NCBI RefSeq assembly: GCF_019710745.1
Contig: NZ_JAHKJW010000012.1
Span: 32,179-96,178, forward strand
DNA length: 64,000 bases
Origin: Streptomyces beigongshangae
GTDB lineage: Bacteria; Actinomycetota; Actinomycetes; Streptomycetales; Streptomycetaceae
Reading direction: 5' to 3'
Shown here: piece by piece, positions 19,531 to 28,644 of the stretch
Layout of the letters: the number at the start of each line of letters is the position of its first letter
Position numbering within the stretch: the first letter of the stretch is position 1
Notes under the pieces: model-generated
Databases searched by the model: none
The model's input: the letters and a program-made list of their open reading frames with translations, nothing else
What the model was told of the DNA's origin: nothing
Translations under genes and position numbers: made by a program

Positions 19531-20445
19531 TCAGCCCTTGATACCGGTCTGCGCGACCCCCTGCACCAGCCAGCGCTGGAGGAACAGGAACACGAGCACC
19601 AGGGGCAGGATGGACACTGCGGTGGCCATGAAGATCAGGTGGAAGTTGACCGTCTGGTTCGTCATGTACGACGAGAGCGCGACCTGCACGGTCCACGCCT
19701 CCTGGTCCTGGCCGATGACCAGGGGCCACAGGAAGGCGTTCCAGCCGCTGATGAAGGTGATGGTGGCGATCGCGGCGAAGAAGTTCAGCGAGTTGGGCAC
19801 GACGATGCGCCAGTACGCGCCCCAGTACCCGAGCCCGTCCACGCGCGCCGCCTCCTCCAGCTCCCTGGGGAACCCCAGGAAGTACTGCCGGAACAGGAAG
19901 CAGGTGAAACCACTGAAGAGCCCCGGAACGACGAGCCCTTGCAGACTCGACACCCAGCCGAGCGACGAGACCAGCACGAAGCTCGGTACGAAGGTGACGG
20001 CGGCCGGCACCATCAGGGTCACCAGGACCGCGTAGAAGATCCTGTCCGCGTGCCGGTACGGGATACGGGCCAGGCCGTAGCCCGCGAGCGAGCAGACCAG
20101 CAGCGTGCCGACGGTGTGCAGGACCCCGACCACCGCCGAGTTCCACAGGGACCGCCCGAACGGCACGGTCGTGTCGTCGAACAGCTCGGTGAGGTTGTCC
20201 CACCGGACGTCGGCGGGGAACCACTGCCAGTCCTCGCCGGTGATCTCCGCGTCCGTGGACAGGGCGTTGCGGACGATGAGGTAGAAGGGGACGAGGAAGA
20301 GCAGCGCGCAGACGCCGGTCGCGAAGTGGAGGCCGGCGGAGCCGAGCACACCGCGCCGGACGCGGGACGGGGACGGGGACGGTGGCGGGGACGAAGGAGG
20401 AGGCGAGGGCGGAGGCGAGGGTGAAGGCGGGTGCACGGTCGTCAT
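19531..20445 (-). CDS. sugar ABC transporter permease (MalG type)
   Basis: A 304-residue inner-membrane permease of the carbohydrate importer (MalG-like) group. The start at 20445 overlaps the previous stop (ATGA). After a Pro/Ser-rich N-terminus (residues 5-30) come six predicted membrane helices. The EAA loop is present as ELEEAARVDGLGYWGAYWRIVVPNSL, contacting the ATPase. No ATP-binding gene is present in the operon; Streptomyces importers of this kind commonly share the multitasking ATPase MsiK. It is positioned between the partner permease and lacZ. Confidence 0.93.
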   Translation of the reverse strand: MTTVHPPSPSPPPSPPPSSPPPSPSPSRVRRGVLGSAGLHFATGVCALLFLVPFYLIVRNALSTDAEITGEDWQWFPADVRWDNLTELFDDTTVPFGRSLWNSAVVGVLHTVGTLLVCSLAGYGLARIPYRHADRIFYAVLVTLMVPAAVTFVPSFVLVSSLGWVSSLQGLVVPGLFSGFTCFLFRQYFLGFPRELEEAARVDGLGYWGAYWRIVVPNSLNFFAAIATITFISGWNAFLWPLVIGQDQEAWTVQVALSSYMTNQTVNFHLIFMATAVSILPLVLVFLFLQRWLVQGVAQTGIKG

Positions 20446-21404
20446 CGGGAGTCGTCCCCCCTGCCGAAGCCGAGGAACCGGCCCTGGAGCAGGGTCACCA
20501 TGCAGATCAGCAGGGTCAGGATGACGGCGCCCGCGCTGCCGGCGCCGTAGTCCTGGTCGTCGCCCAGCGCCGTGTAGTAGAGCTCCACGAGGGGCGGGCG
20601 CCCCCAGGTCGACTTGGCCAGCAGGTTGAAGAACTCGTCGAACGCCTGGTACGCGGCCACCAGCAGGAGCAGCACCACGGCGGTCGACGTGGCCCGCAGC
20701 TGGGGCAGGGTGATGTGCCGGAAGGTCTGCCAGCCCGGCCGGGCACCGTCGATCGCGGCGGCCTCGTAGAGCACCGGTGGGATGTTCTGCAGGGCCGCCA
20801 GGAACAGGATCATGTAGAAGCCGGCCTGGAGCCACAGCCGGACGGTCACGATGACCAGCCAGTACCAGGGCGGGTCCGGGTCGGCCAGCCAGGCGGTGTT
20901 CTCGACCCCGAACCAGCCGAGGACGGTGTTCATCAGGCCGAAGCGGACGCCGCTGAAGATGGACATCTTCCAGATCAGCGAGGCGGCGACGAAGCTGCAC
21001 GCCGTCGGCAGGAAGAAGACCGACCGGAAGAACGCCTTCATGAAGCGCAGCCGGTGCACCATCAGCGCGAGACCCAGCGACAGCGCCCAGGTGACCGGCA
21101 CGATGATCGCGGCGAAGACGGTGAAGGTGACGAGCGAGCCGGTGAAGTCGCCGTTCGTCAGCATCAGCGCGTAGTTGTCGAAGCCGATGAACTTGTCGGG
21201 GGTCACCGTGTAGCGCGCCTCGAAGAAGCTCAGATAGGCGCTCCACCCGATGGGGACGTAGACGAAGACCACCAGACCGGCGAGGAACGGTCCGGTGAAG
21301 AGCCAGAAGCTGAGCGTGCTGCCCCGCACGCCCCCGCGGGGCCCGGCCGCGGGGGCCTCGGCCGGGACGGGGCGGGTGGCGTCACGCGTCGTGGTGGTCG
21401 ACAT
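20442..21404 (-). CDS. sugar ABC transporter permease (MalF type)
   Basis: A 320-residue permease with six predicted helices after a short cytoplasmic N-terminus. WLFTGPFLAGLVVFVYVPIGW is the first helix, and the EAA loop reads YEAAAIDGARPGWQTFRHITLP. It partners with the downstream MalG-type permease, with which it overlaps by four bases, and with the lipoprotein gene 24 bases upstream. The system probably imports a galactoside, given the adjacent lacZ. Confidence 0.93.
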   Translation of the reverse strand: MSTTTTRDATRPVPAEAPAAGPRGGVRGSTLSFWLFTGPFLAGLVVFVYVPIGWSAYLSFFEARYTVTPDKFIGFDNYALMLTNGDFTGSLVTFTVFAAIIVPVTWALSLGLALMVHRLRFMKAFFRSVFFLPTACSFVAASLIWKMSIFSGVRFGLMNTVLGWFGVENTAWLADPDPPWYWLVIVTVRLWLQAGFYMILFLAALQNIPPVLYEAAAIDGARPGWQTFRHITLPQLRATSTAVVLLLLVAAYQAFDEFFNLLAKSTWGRPPLVELYYTALGDDQDYGAGSAGAVILTLLICMVTLLQGRFLGFGRGDDSR

Positions 21405-21428
21405 GCCGCTGCCTGTCCGTCCGCCGGC

Positions 21429-22694
21429 CTAGGCGAAGAGCTTCTCGAGTTCGCGGCCGACCTTCTCGTCCGCGGCGTCCAGGGCCTTCTCCGGGTCCGT
21501 CCCCTTGCGGACCGCGTTGGCCACGACCTCCTCGAACGCCGTGATCATCGCCTGGGTCCAGGAGATGTTGTCGAAGCGGCCGTAGTCGGTGAAGAGCTTG
21601 ACGGCCTCGGCGGGCAGGCCCGACTTGAGCTCGGTGGCCGACTCGGCGATCGAGGTGCGCGGCGGGATGTGGAAGCCGTAACCGAGCGCCCAGTCCTCCT
21701 GGTACTCCTTCTGGTCGATCCACAGCCACTTGACGTAGTCCTTGGCCAGGTCGACGTCCTCTCCCTTGGCGTTGACGAACATCGACCAGCCGCCGTTGTA
21801 GACGGCGGGCTTCGCGCCGGGTGCCGCCGGGGGGAAGGGGAAGATGCCGAGGTCGTCGCCGAGTGCTTTCTGCATCACGGGCATGGCCCACATGCCGCAC
21901 CACTGGATCGCGGTGAGTCCCTGGACGAGGGCCGAGGGGTCCCAGTAGTCGGCGGGCGCGTCCAGGAGCAGATGGCCGCTCGTGAACATCCTGCGGTACA
22001 CCTTCAGCGCGGCCGCCACGTCGTCGGTGTGGTACGCGATCCGGTTGCGGTCGTCGAGCTGGTCGGCGCCGGCCGCCCAGACCAGGGCGTGGTTCGTCGA
22101 CACCATGCTGTTGCCGATGAACAGTCCCTTGACCTTGTCCGTGGTGAGCGCGGCGGCGGCCTCGGCCAGCTCGTCGAGGCTCCGGGGGACGCCCAGACCC
22201 GCCTTCTCCAGCAAGGACTTGCGGTAGTAGAAGAACTGCGGGTCGTCGATCATGCGGACGCCGTAGACCTTGCCGTCCACGGTGTGCGACGCGATGTCCG
22301 CCGGATTGAAGTCGGCCTTCACGGGGTCGATGATGTCGTCCAGCGGCGCCACCTGACCGCTCCTGATCAGCTGGAGCTGCGGGTGGAACTCGAAGACGTC
22401 CGGGGCGTCGTCGGTGAGCAGCGCCGAGAACAGCTTGCTCTCGAAGTTGGTGCCGGTGATCCACTGGGTGGTCACCCGGGCCTCGTCGTATGCCTTGGCG
22501 TAGCGCTTGATCGCCTCCTGCGTACCGGCCTCGCCGTACGCGTGGAAGTACTGCACGAGGCTCTTGCCGGAACCGCCGCCGCCCTCGCGGCCGGTGTCGC
22601 CGCCGCAGGCGGCCAGCGGGCCGAGGGCGGCGAGGCCCGCGGCGGCCCGCAGTACGGAACGACGATCCCAGGTGCTGCTGCTCGGTGCCGGCAT
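21429..22694 (-). CDS. sugar ABC transporter substrate-binding lipoprotein
   Basis: A 421-residue solute-binding protein (SBP_bac_1 family). ATG 22694 is preceded by AAGGACG; the frame extends twelve codons upstream without a ribosome binding site. The signal has RR (WDRRSVLRAAAGLAALG) and a clear lipobox LAAC, so it is a membrane-anchored lipoprotein. The mature region shows typical SBP segments: YFHAYGEAGTQEAIKRYAKA, LIRSGQVAPLDDII, DDPQFFYYRKSLLEKAG, WCGMWAMPVM and YNGGWSMFVNA. It is the first gene of the permease-lacZ operon. Confidence 0.94.
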   Translation of the reverse strand: MPAPSSSTWDRRSVLRAAAGLAALGPLAACGGDTGREGGGGSGKSLVQYFHAYGEAGTQEAIKRYAKAYDEARVTTQWITGTNFESKLFSALLTDDAPDVFEFHPQLQLIRSGQVAPLDDIIDPVKADFNPADIASHTVDGKVYGVRMIDDPQFFYYRKSLLEKAGLGVPRSLDELAEAAAALTTDKVKGLFIGNSMVSTNHALVWAAGADQLDDRNRIAYHTDDVAAALKVYRRMFTSGHLLLDAPADYWDPSALVQGLTAIQWCGMWAMPVMQKALGDDLGIFPFPPAAPGAKPAVYNGGWSMFVNAKGEDVDLAKDYVKWLWIDQKEYQEDWALGYGFHIPPRTSIAESATELKSGLPAEAVKLFTDYGRFDNISWTQAMITAFEEVVANAVRKGTDPEKALDAADEKVGRELEKLFA

Positions 22695-22886
22695 TCTGAC
22701 GTCCTTGTCTCGAGTGTGGCTGCGGCGCACTGCCGCCGTGTGCGGGGCGGCGAGAGGCGTGGGGTGGCGAGATGCAGGAGGGACGCGAGGTGCGGGGGAC
22801 GCGAGGTGCGTGCGGATGCGCAGTGTGTACGCAGGCGCTGTACGTGCGGAGGCGCTGTACGTGAGTGGGCGCAGTGCGTGCGATGA

Positions 22887-22926
22887 CGCTGTACGTGGGA
22901 CGGCGCTGTACGTGGGACGGCGCTGT
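22887..22926. repeat. 17-bp tandem repeat in promoter region
   Basis: Two perfect and one partial copy of CGCTGTACGTGGGACGG lie between the ROK gene and the transporter operon. Looser variants of CGCTGTACGTG occur just upstream from about 22840. The 22695-22966 gap must contain the operon promoter; the repeats may be binding sites or simply slippage products. Confidence 0.55.
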
Positions 22927-22966
22927 GCGCGCGGATTCCTGTGCGGTGCGGGACGTTAACCTTCGG

Positions 22967-24238
22967 CTAACGCTTCGGCAAGGGGTTGGACGAAGCGCGT
23001 ACGAACCAGCCGCCCGCCGTGCCGCCCGCCGTGCCGTCGGCGGGCCTGGGGCCCGCCGGGGCGAGGGCCCCTTCGAGCGCGAACGTCGCCGCGCCCAGGC
23101 AGACCGGGTCCGTGGGAATGGGGGAGAGGACGATCTCGGTGCCGGCCAGCGGCCGTTTCAGCGCGTACCGGGCCACCGCCTCGCGCACCTCGTGCAGCAG
23201 CGGCTCGCCCAGCGCGGCCGCGACCCAGCTGCTGAGCACGACCACCTCCGGGTTGAGCAGGTTCACCAGGTCCGCGACGGCGGCGCCGAGATAGCGCGCG
23301 GTGTCCCGGAGGACCGCGGTGGCCACCGGGTCCCGCGCGGCGACCGCCCGCGCGAGGGCGTCGATCGTCGCCGTCTGGTCCTCGGGGTGCAGCAGGGCGC
23401 TGCCGGGACTCGCCTCCCGCAGGTTCAGCATGATGCCGGGCGCCCCGACGTACGTCTCCACGCAGCCGTGGTTGCCGCAGTGGCACGGCCGCCCGTCCAG
23501 GACGAGCGTGGTGTGGCCCCACTCGCCGGCGCTGTTGCCGACCCCCCGGTGCAGGGCGCCGCCGAGGAGGAGACCGGCGCCGACCCCCGTACCGAGGTTG
23601 ACGACCACGGCGTCCCCGCGTCCGCGCGCGGCCCCGAACCACAGCTCGGCGACCGCGCAGGCGCGCAGCGGGTTGTCCAGGTACAGCGGGTACGCGAGGT
23701 GCTCGGCGAGCAGGGCGAGGAGCGGCACGTCGTGCCAGTCCCAGTTCGGCGCGTACTCCGAGACACCGGCCTCCCGGTCCACCTGCCCCGGCACGCTGAC
23801 GCCGACGCCCAGAACGCGCGCGCCCCCGGCCCCGGCCTGCGTGACGACCGAGCCGACGGCGGAGACGACGTGCCCGACGACCTGCTCCGGGCGGCTCCCG
23901 CCGGGGCGCAGGTCCTCACCGGCGCGGGCGAGCACGCGCAGCGCGAGATCGAACAGCTCGACGCGTACGTACGTCTCCGCGATGTCGACGCCGATGAGGG
24001 CGCCCCCGGACGCGTTGACGCCCACCAGTCCCCGCGGGCGGCCCCCGGCGGAGTCCTCGAAGCCGACCTCGGTGAGCATCCCGAGGTCGAGCAGCTCACC
24101 GACGAGCGTGGCGACCGTGGCGAGACTCAGCCCGGTCGCGGCGGCCAGCTCCTGCCGGGAGACGGGCGAGCGGGCGATGATCTGGCGCAGCACCCCGTAG
24201 CGGTTGGCGGTGCGGATGTCGCGTGACGTGCGCTTCAC
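22967..24238 (-). CDS. ROK-family transcriptional regulator
   Basis: A 423-residue repressor of the ROK (repressor, ORF, kinase) family. Residues 1-80 form a winged helix (IRTANRYGVLRQIIARSPVS, RQELAAATGLSLATVATLVG). The sugar-binding part has VVVNLGTGVGAGLLLGG, the ROK signature around GNSAGEWGHTTL and the zinc site CHCGNHGCVE. ROK proteins sense sugars or sugar phosphates and repress uptake genes. It lies directly upstream of the transporter-lacZ operon in the same direction, so it is the likely local regulator. Palindromic sites occur on both sides of the gene. Confidence 0.93.
   Translation of the reverse strand: MKRTSRDIRTANRYGVLRQIIARSPVSRQELAAATGLSLATVATLVGELLDLGMLTEVGFEDSAGGRPRGLVGVNASGGALIGVDIAETYVRVELFDLALRVLARAGEDLRPGGSRPEQVVGHVVSAVGSVVTQAGAGGARVLGVGVSVPGQVDREAGVSEYAPNWDWHDVPLLALLAEHLAYPLYLDNPLRACAVAELWFGAARGRGDAVVVNLGTGVGAGLLLGGALHRGVGNSAGEWGHTTLVLDGRPCHCGNHGCVETYVGAPGIMLNLREASPGSALLHPEDQTATIDALARAVAARDPVATAVLRDTARYLGAAVADLVNLLNPEVVVLSSWVAAALGEPLLHEVREAVARYALKRPLAGTEIVLSPIPTDPVCLGAATFALEGALAPAGPRPADGTAGGTAGGWFVRASSNPLPKR
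22973..22995. promoter_or_regulatory. second ROK operator-like site
   Basis: The sequence CTTCGGCAA GGGG TTGGACGAAG, overlapping the last codons of the ROK gene, resembles the palindrome upstream of that gene (CTTTCGACAA and TTGCCGAAAG around four C) but is less symmetrical. It is about 280 bases upstream of the lipoprotein gene start. Because it is also coding sequence the match could be chance. Confidence 0.35.
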
Positions 24239-24320
24239 GAGAACGTGCCCCCTAGCGCTAGCCCGGCCCGAGCCCCACCCCGCCGTCCCCGACGCGGCGC
24301 AAGGCTATGACCGCGCCTTC

Positions 24321-24344
24321 CTTTCGACAACCCCTTGCCGAAAG
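24321..24344. promoter_or_regulatory. ROK operator candidate
   Basis: The inverted repeat CTTTCGACAA, CCCC, TTGCCGAAAG matches itself in 9 of 10 arm positions. It lies about 85 bases upstream of the ROK start codon, in the gap after the alditol oxidase gene. The spacing of TTCG and CGAA halves is like known ROK or NagC-type operators. Autoregulation is the simplest reading. The rest of the 24239-24441 gap holds nothing else clear. Confidence 0.55.
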
Positions 24345-24441
24345 GGCTGGACGAAGCCCCGGCGCCGTCGGCCCGCCCGGCCGCCGGCGTCCGCCAGCCC
24401 GGCCACCGGCCCGTCAGCCCGCCCGGCCGGAACCGCCCCGC

Positions 24442-25737
<1,296 letters not shown>

Positions 25738-25857
25738 CTACCTCCCCCCGTTCCGCCCCAGGGGCGCGGGACGGTCTCCGTTGCCCCGCCACTTCGCGAG
25801 ACCTACCGTGGAGACCGGTCGCCACAGAGGAGCGCCACCGAGCCGGAAGGCACCGTC

Positions 25858-26865
25858 TTGCCCGAGCGCCCCGTCGCCGTCTTCGCCATGACGGCCCAGA
25901 ACGTGCCCCAGGTCTTCCCCCCGGACGTACTGACCCGTCTCGGCAACGCGGTGGAGATCGATCCCGCCCTCGTGGTCGAGGACTTCACCGAACCCGGCGT
26001 GCGGCACGCGCTCGCCCGCGCCGAGATCCTGATCACCGGCTGGGGCTGTCCCCGTATCGACGGGACGGTGCTCGACGCGGCCCCGAGGCTGCGGGCCGTG
26101 CTGCACGCGGCGGGCTCGGTCAAGAACCTGGTCTCGCCGGCCGTCTGGGAACGCGGCCTCCTCGTCTCCTCCGCGGCCGGGGCCAACGCGCTGCCCGTCG
26201 CCGAGTACACGCTCGCGATGATCCTGCTCGCCGGCAAGGACGTCCTCGCCCACCGCGACCGCTTCCGCGACCGGCGCGCGTTCCCGCACGGCGCGATCGT
26301 GCCGGGCATCGGCAACTTCGGCCGCCGTGTGGGCGTCGTCGGCGCCTCCCGCGTCGGCAGACGGCTCATCGACCTGCTGCGCCCCTTCGACCTGAGGGTG
26401 GGCCTGGCGGACCCGTACGTCGGGGAGGCGGAGGCCGCGGCCCTCGGCGTCACCCTGCTGCCGCTCGACGACCTGCTGCGCACCAGCGACATCGTCACCG
26501 TGCACGCCCCGCAGATCCCCGAGACCCACCACCTCCTCGGCCGCCGCGAACTCGCGCTGATGCCCACGGGGTCCGTGCTCGTCAACACCGCGCGCGGCGC
26601 CCTCCTCGACCACGACGCCCTGATCGACGAGCTGCGCGCGGGCCGGCTCTCGGCGGTCCTCGACGTCACCGACCCCGAACCGCTGCCCGCCGACTCGCCG
26701 TTCTTCGACCTGCCGAACGTGTTCCTCACCCCCCACCTCGCGGGCTCGCAGGGCAACGAGGTGGCCCGCCTGGGCCTGGCCGTGACCGAGGAGGCCGAAC
26801 GGCTGGCCGCCGGACTGCGGCCGGCCCACGCGGTCGACCCCGCCGTACTGGAGCGCACCGCGTGA
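25858..26865 (+). CDS. D-2-hydroxyacid dehydrogenase
   Basis: A 335-residue NAD(P)-dependent D-isomer 2-hydroxyacid dehydrogenase. The best start is TTG 25858 with GGAAGG seven bases upstream; ATG 25888 is possible but would drop part of the first strand (RPVAVFAM). The Rossmann motif is atypical, VGVVGASRVGRRLIDLL. Catalytic residues are the Arg in VNTARGALLDHDALI, the Glu in DVTDPEPLPADSP and the His in FLTPHLAGSQGNE. It is divergent from aldO with about 175 bases between them, a shared promoter region. The physiological substrate is not evident. Confidence 0.9.
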   Translation: MPERPVAVFAMTAQNVPQVFPPDVLTRLGNAVEIDPALVVEDFTEPGVRHALARAEILITGWGCPRIDGTVLDAAPRLRAVLHAAGSVKNLVSPAVWERGLLVSSAAGANALPVAEYTLAMILLAGKDVLAHRDRFRDRRAFPHGAIVPGIGNFGRRVGVVGASRVGRRLIDLLRPFDLRVGLADPYVGEAEAAALGVTLLPLDDLLRTSDIVTVHAPQIPETHHLLGRRELALMPTGSVLVNTARGALLDHDALIDELRAGRLSAVLDVTDPEPLPADSPFFDLPNVFLTPHLAGSQGNEVARLGLAVTEEAERLAAGLRPAHAVDPAVLERTA

Positions 26866-26875
26866 CACCGGCCCC

Positions 26876-26985
26876 GTCCACTCTCTCGTTCCCCTCCCCC
26901 CTTCCCTGTTCCCCCTTCCCCTTCCCGTTCCTGCCGTCCCGCCGTCCTGCCGTCCTGCCGTCCCGCCGCCCGTCGGCGGCGGTAC
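26876..26985. repeat. polypyrimidine tract with CCGTCCTG repeats
   Basis: About 100 bases that are nearly all C and T on the plus strand follow the dehydrogenase gene, including several tandem copies of GCCGTCCTGCCGTCC-like units. It is a strand-asymmetric, non-coding tract with possible triplex or terminator function. The rest of the gap to 27121 contains no recognisable gene. Confidence 0.55.
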
Positions 26986-27121
26986 CCGCGCCCCCGTCGT
27001 GACCGTGGCGGTCGATCAGCCGGTCCCACGTCTCTGACCAGCATTTTTATTGTCCCGTCCGCTGGTCGGGGGACCCGGCACGGACCGTCCGGGAGGCGGG
27101 GCATACCGTGAGGAGTCGAAC

Positions 27122-28480
27122 ATGGTCGCCGGGAGCGAGGAGGACGGGATGGGCAGCCGAACCGCGCTGGTCGAGGATCTGATGGAAAGGTTCCCGCACG
27201 TACCGCGGGAGGCCGTCCTCAAGGAGGACCTCCTCCGCGGGGGCGTGGCCTTCGACGACTCCGCGCTCAGCGACAACGAGGGCGGCGACGTCAAGCCGAA
27301 GTCGTACTTCATCTTCTCCTTCGACCACGGGACCCTGCCCGAGCTGGGCGAGGCCGCCCTGCGCCGGCCGCCCGAGGAGATCATCCTCACCGGCGGCCCG
27401 TACGACCTGCGGCGCACCGTCGTGTCCGTACGCGTCAACCCGTCCTCGCCCTACCGGGTCGCCGCGGGCCCGGACGGCCTGCTCGGGCTGTACCTGGACG
27501 GGAAGCGCATCTCGGACGTCGGGGTGCCGCCGATGCCGGAGTACTACCGGCACAAGCTCTCCAACGGGAAGTCCGTCATGGAGGTGGCCCCGACCATCCA
27601 GTGGGGCTACCTCGTCTACCTCACGGTCTTCCGGGTCTGCCAGTACTTCGGCGCCAAGGAGGAGTGCCAGTACTGCGACATCAACCACAACTGGCGCCAG
27701 CACAAGGCGGCCGGCCGCCCCTACACGGGGGTGAAGGACGTCGACGAGGTCCTGGAGGCGCTGGAGATCATCGACCGCTACGACACGGCGAAGGCGTCCA
27801 CCGCCTACACGCTGACCGGCGGCGCGATCACCTCCAGGCTGCAGGGCCGCGACGAGGCCGACTTCTACGGGATGTACGCCAAGGCCATCGAGGAGCACTT
27901 CCCGGGCCGGTGGATCGGCAAGGTCGTCGCCCAGGCGCTGCCCCGCGACGACGTGCAGCGCTTCAAGGACTACGGCGTGCAGATCTACCACCCCAACTAC
28001 GAGGTGTGGGACGAGTACCTGTTCAAGATGTACTGCCCCGGCAAGGAGCGCTACGTCGGCCGCGACGAGTGGCACAAGCGCATCCTGGACTCCGCGGAGG
28101 TCTTCGGCGCGCGCAACGTCATACCCAACTTCGTCGCGGGTGTCGAGATGGCCGAGCCCTTCGGGTTCACCACGGTCGACGAGGCCATCGCGTCCACCAC
28201 GGAGGGGCTGCGGTTCTTCATGTCGCACGGCATCACGCCCCGCTTCACCACCTGGTGCCCGGAGCCGACGACCCCGCTGGGCAAGGCCAACCCGCAGGGC
28301 GCACCGCTGGAGTACCACATCCGGCTGCTGGAGGCATACCGCTCGACGATGGAGGACTTCGGGCTCTCCTCGCCGCCCGGATACGGCCCGCCCGGACCGG
28401 GGAACGCGGTGTTCTCGGTGAGCTCCTTCATGGACAGCCTGCCGGCGAACGAGGAGGCGGGGAAGATCTCCGTGAGCTGA
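27122..28480 (+). CDS. radical SAM protein with unusual Cys spacing
   Basis: A 452-residue radical SAM enzyme. ATG 27122 has GAGGAG at a good distance; ATG 27149 is an alternative with GGAGGA closer. The cluster motif is FRVCQYFGAKEECQYCDIN, Cys-x8-Cys-x2-Cys rather than the common Cys-x3-Cys-x2-Cys, followed by an aromatic-poor DINHN. Later parts fit the partial TIM barrel: AYTLTGGAITSRLQG, VVAQALPRDDVQRFKDYGVQ, HPNYEVWDEYLFKMYCPGK and PNFVAGVEMAEPFGFTTVDE. The N-terminal 90 residues are an extra domain of unknown role. It stands alone without an obvious precursor peptide or partner enzyme nearby. The reaction is unknown. Confidence 0.85.
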   Translation: MVAGSEEDGMGSRTALVEDLMERFPHVPREAVLKEDLLRGGVAFDDSALSDNEGGDVKPKSYFIFSFDHGTLPELGEAALRRPPEEIILTGGPYDLRRTVVSVRVNPSSPYRVAAGPDGLLGLYLDGKRISDVGVPPMPEYYRHKLSNGKSVMEVAPTIQWGYLVYLTVFRVCQYFGAKEECQYCDINHNWRQHKAAGRPYTGVKDVDEVLEALEIIDRYDTAKASTAYTLTGGAITSRLQGRDEADFYGMYAKAIEEHFPGRWIGKVVAQALPRDDVQRFKDYGVQIYHPNYEVWDEYLFKMYCPGKERYVGRDEWHKRILDSAEVFGARNVIPNFVAGVEMAEPFGFTTVDEAIASTTEGLRFFMSHGITPRFTTWCPEPTTPLGKANPQGAPLEYHIRLLEAYRSTMEDFGLSSPPGYGPPGPGNAVFSVSSFMDSLPANEEAGKISVS

Positions 28481-28644
28481 GGGGCCGGTGGGGCACATGG
28501 CGGGCGGCAACCGGATTCGGCGGTGCCGCTTGTCAGTTGTGCGGGGGTCGTGAAAAGCTCGCCGGGTCGTGAGACATCCCCCGCAACTCCCGTATTCAAA
28601 AGGTGAGTTGACCCCCCTTGTGGATGCAGGTGAAGCTCCCGCCC

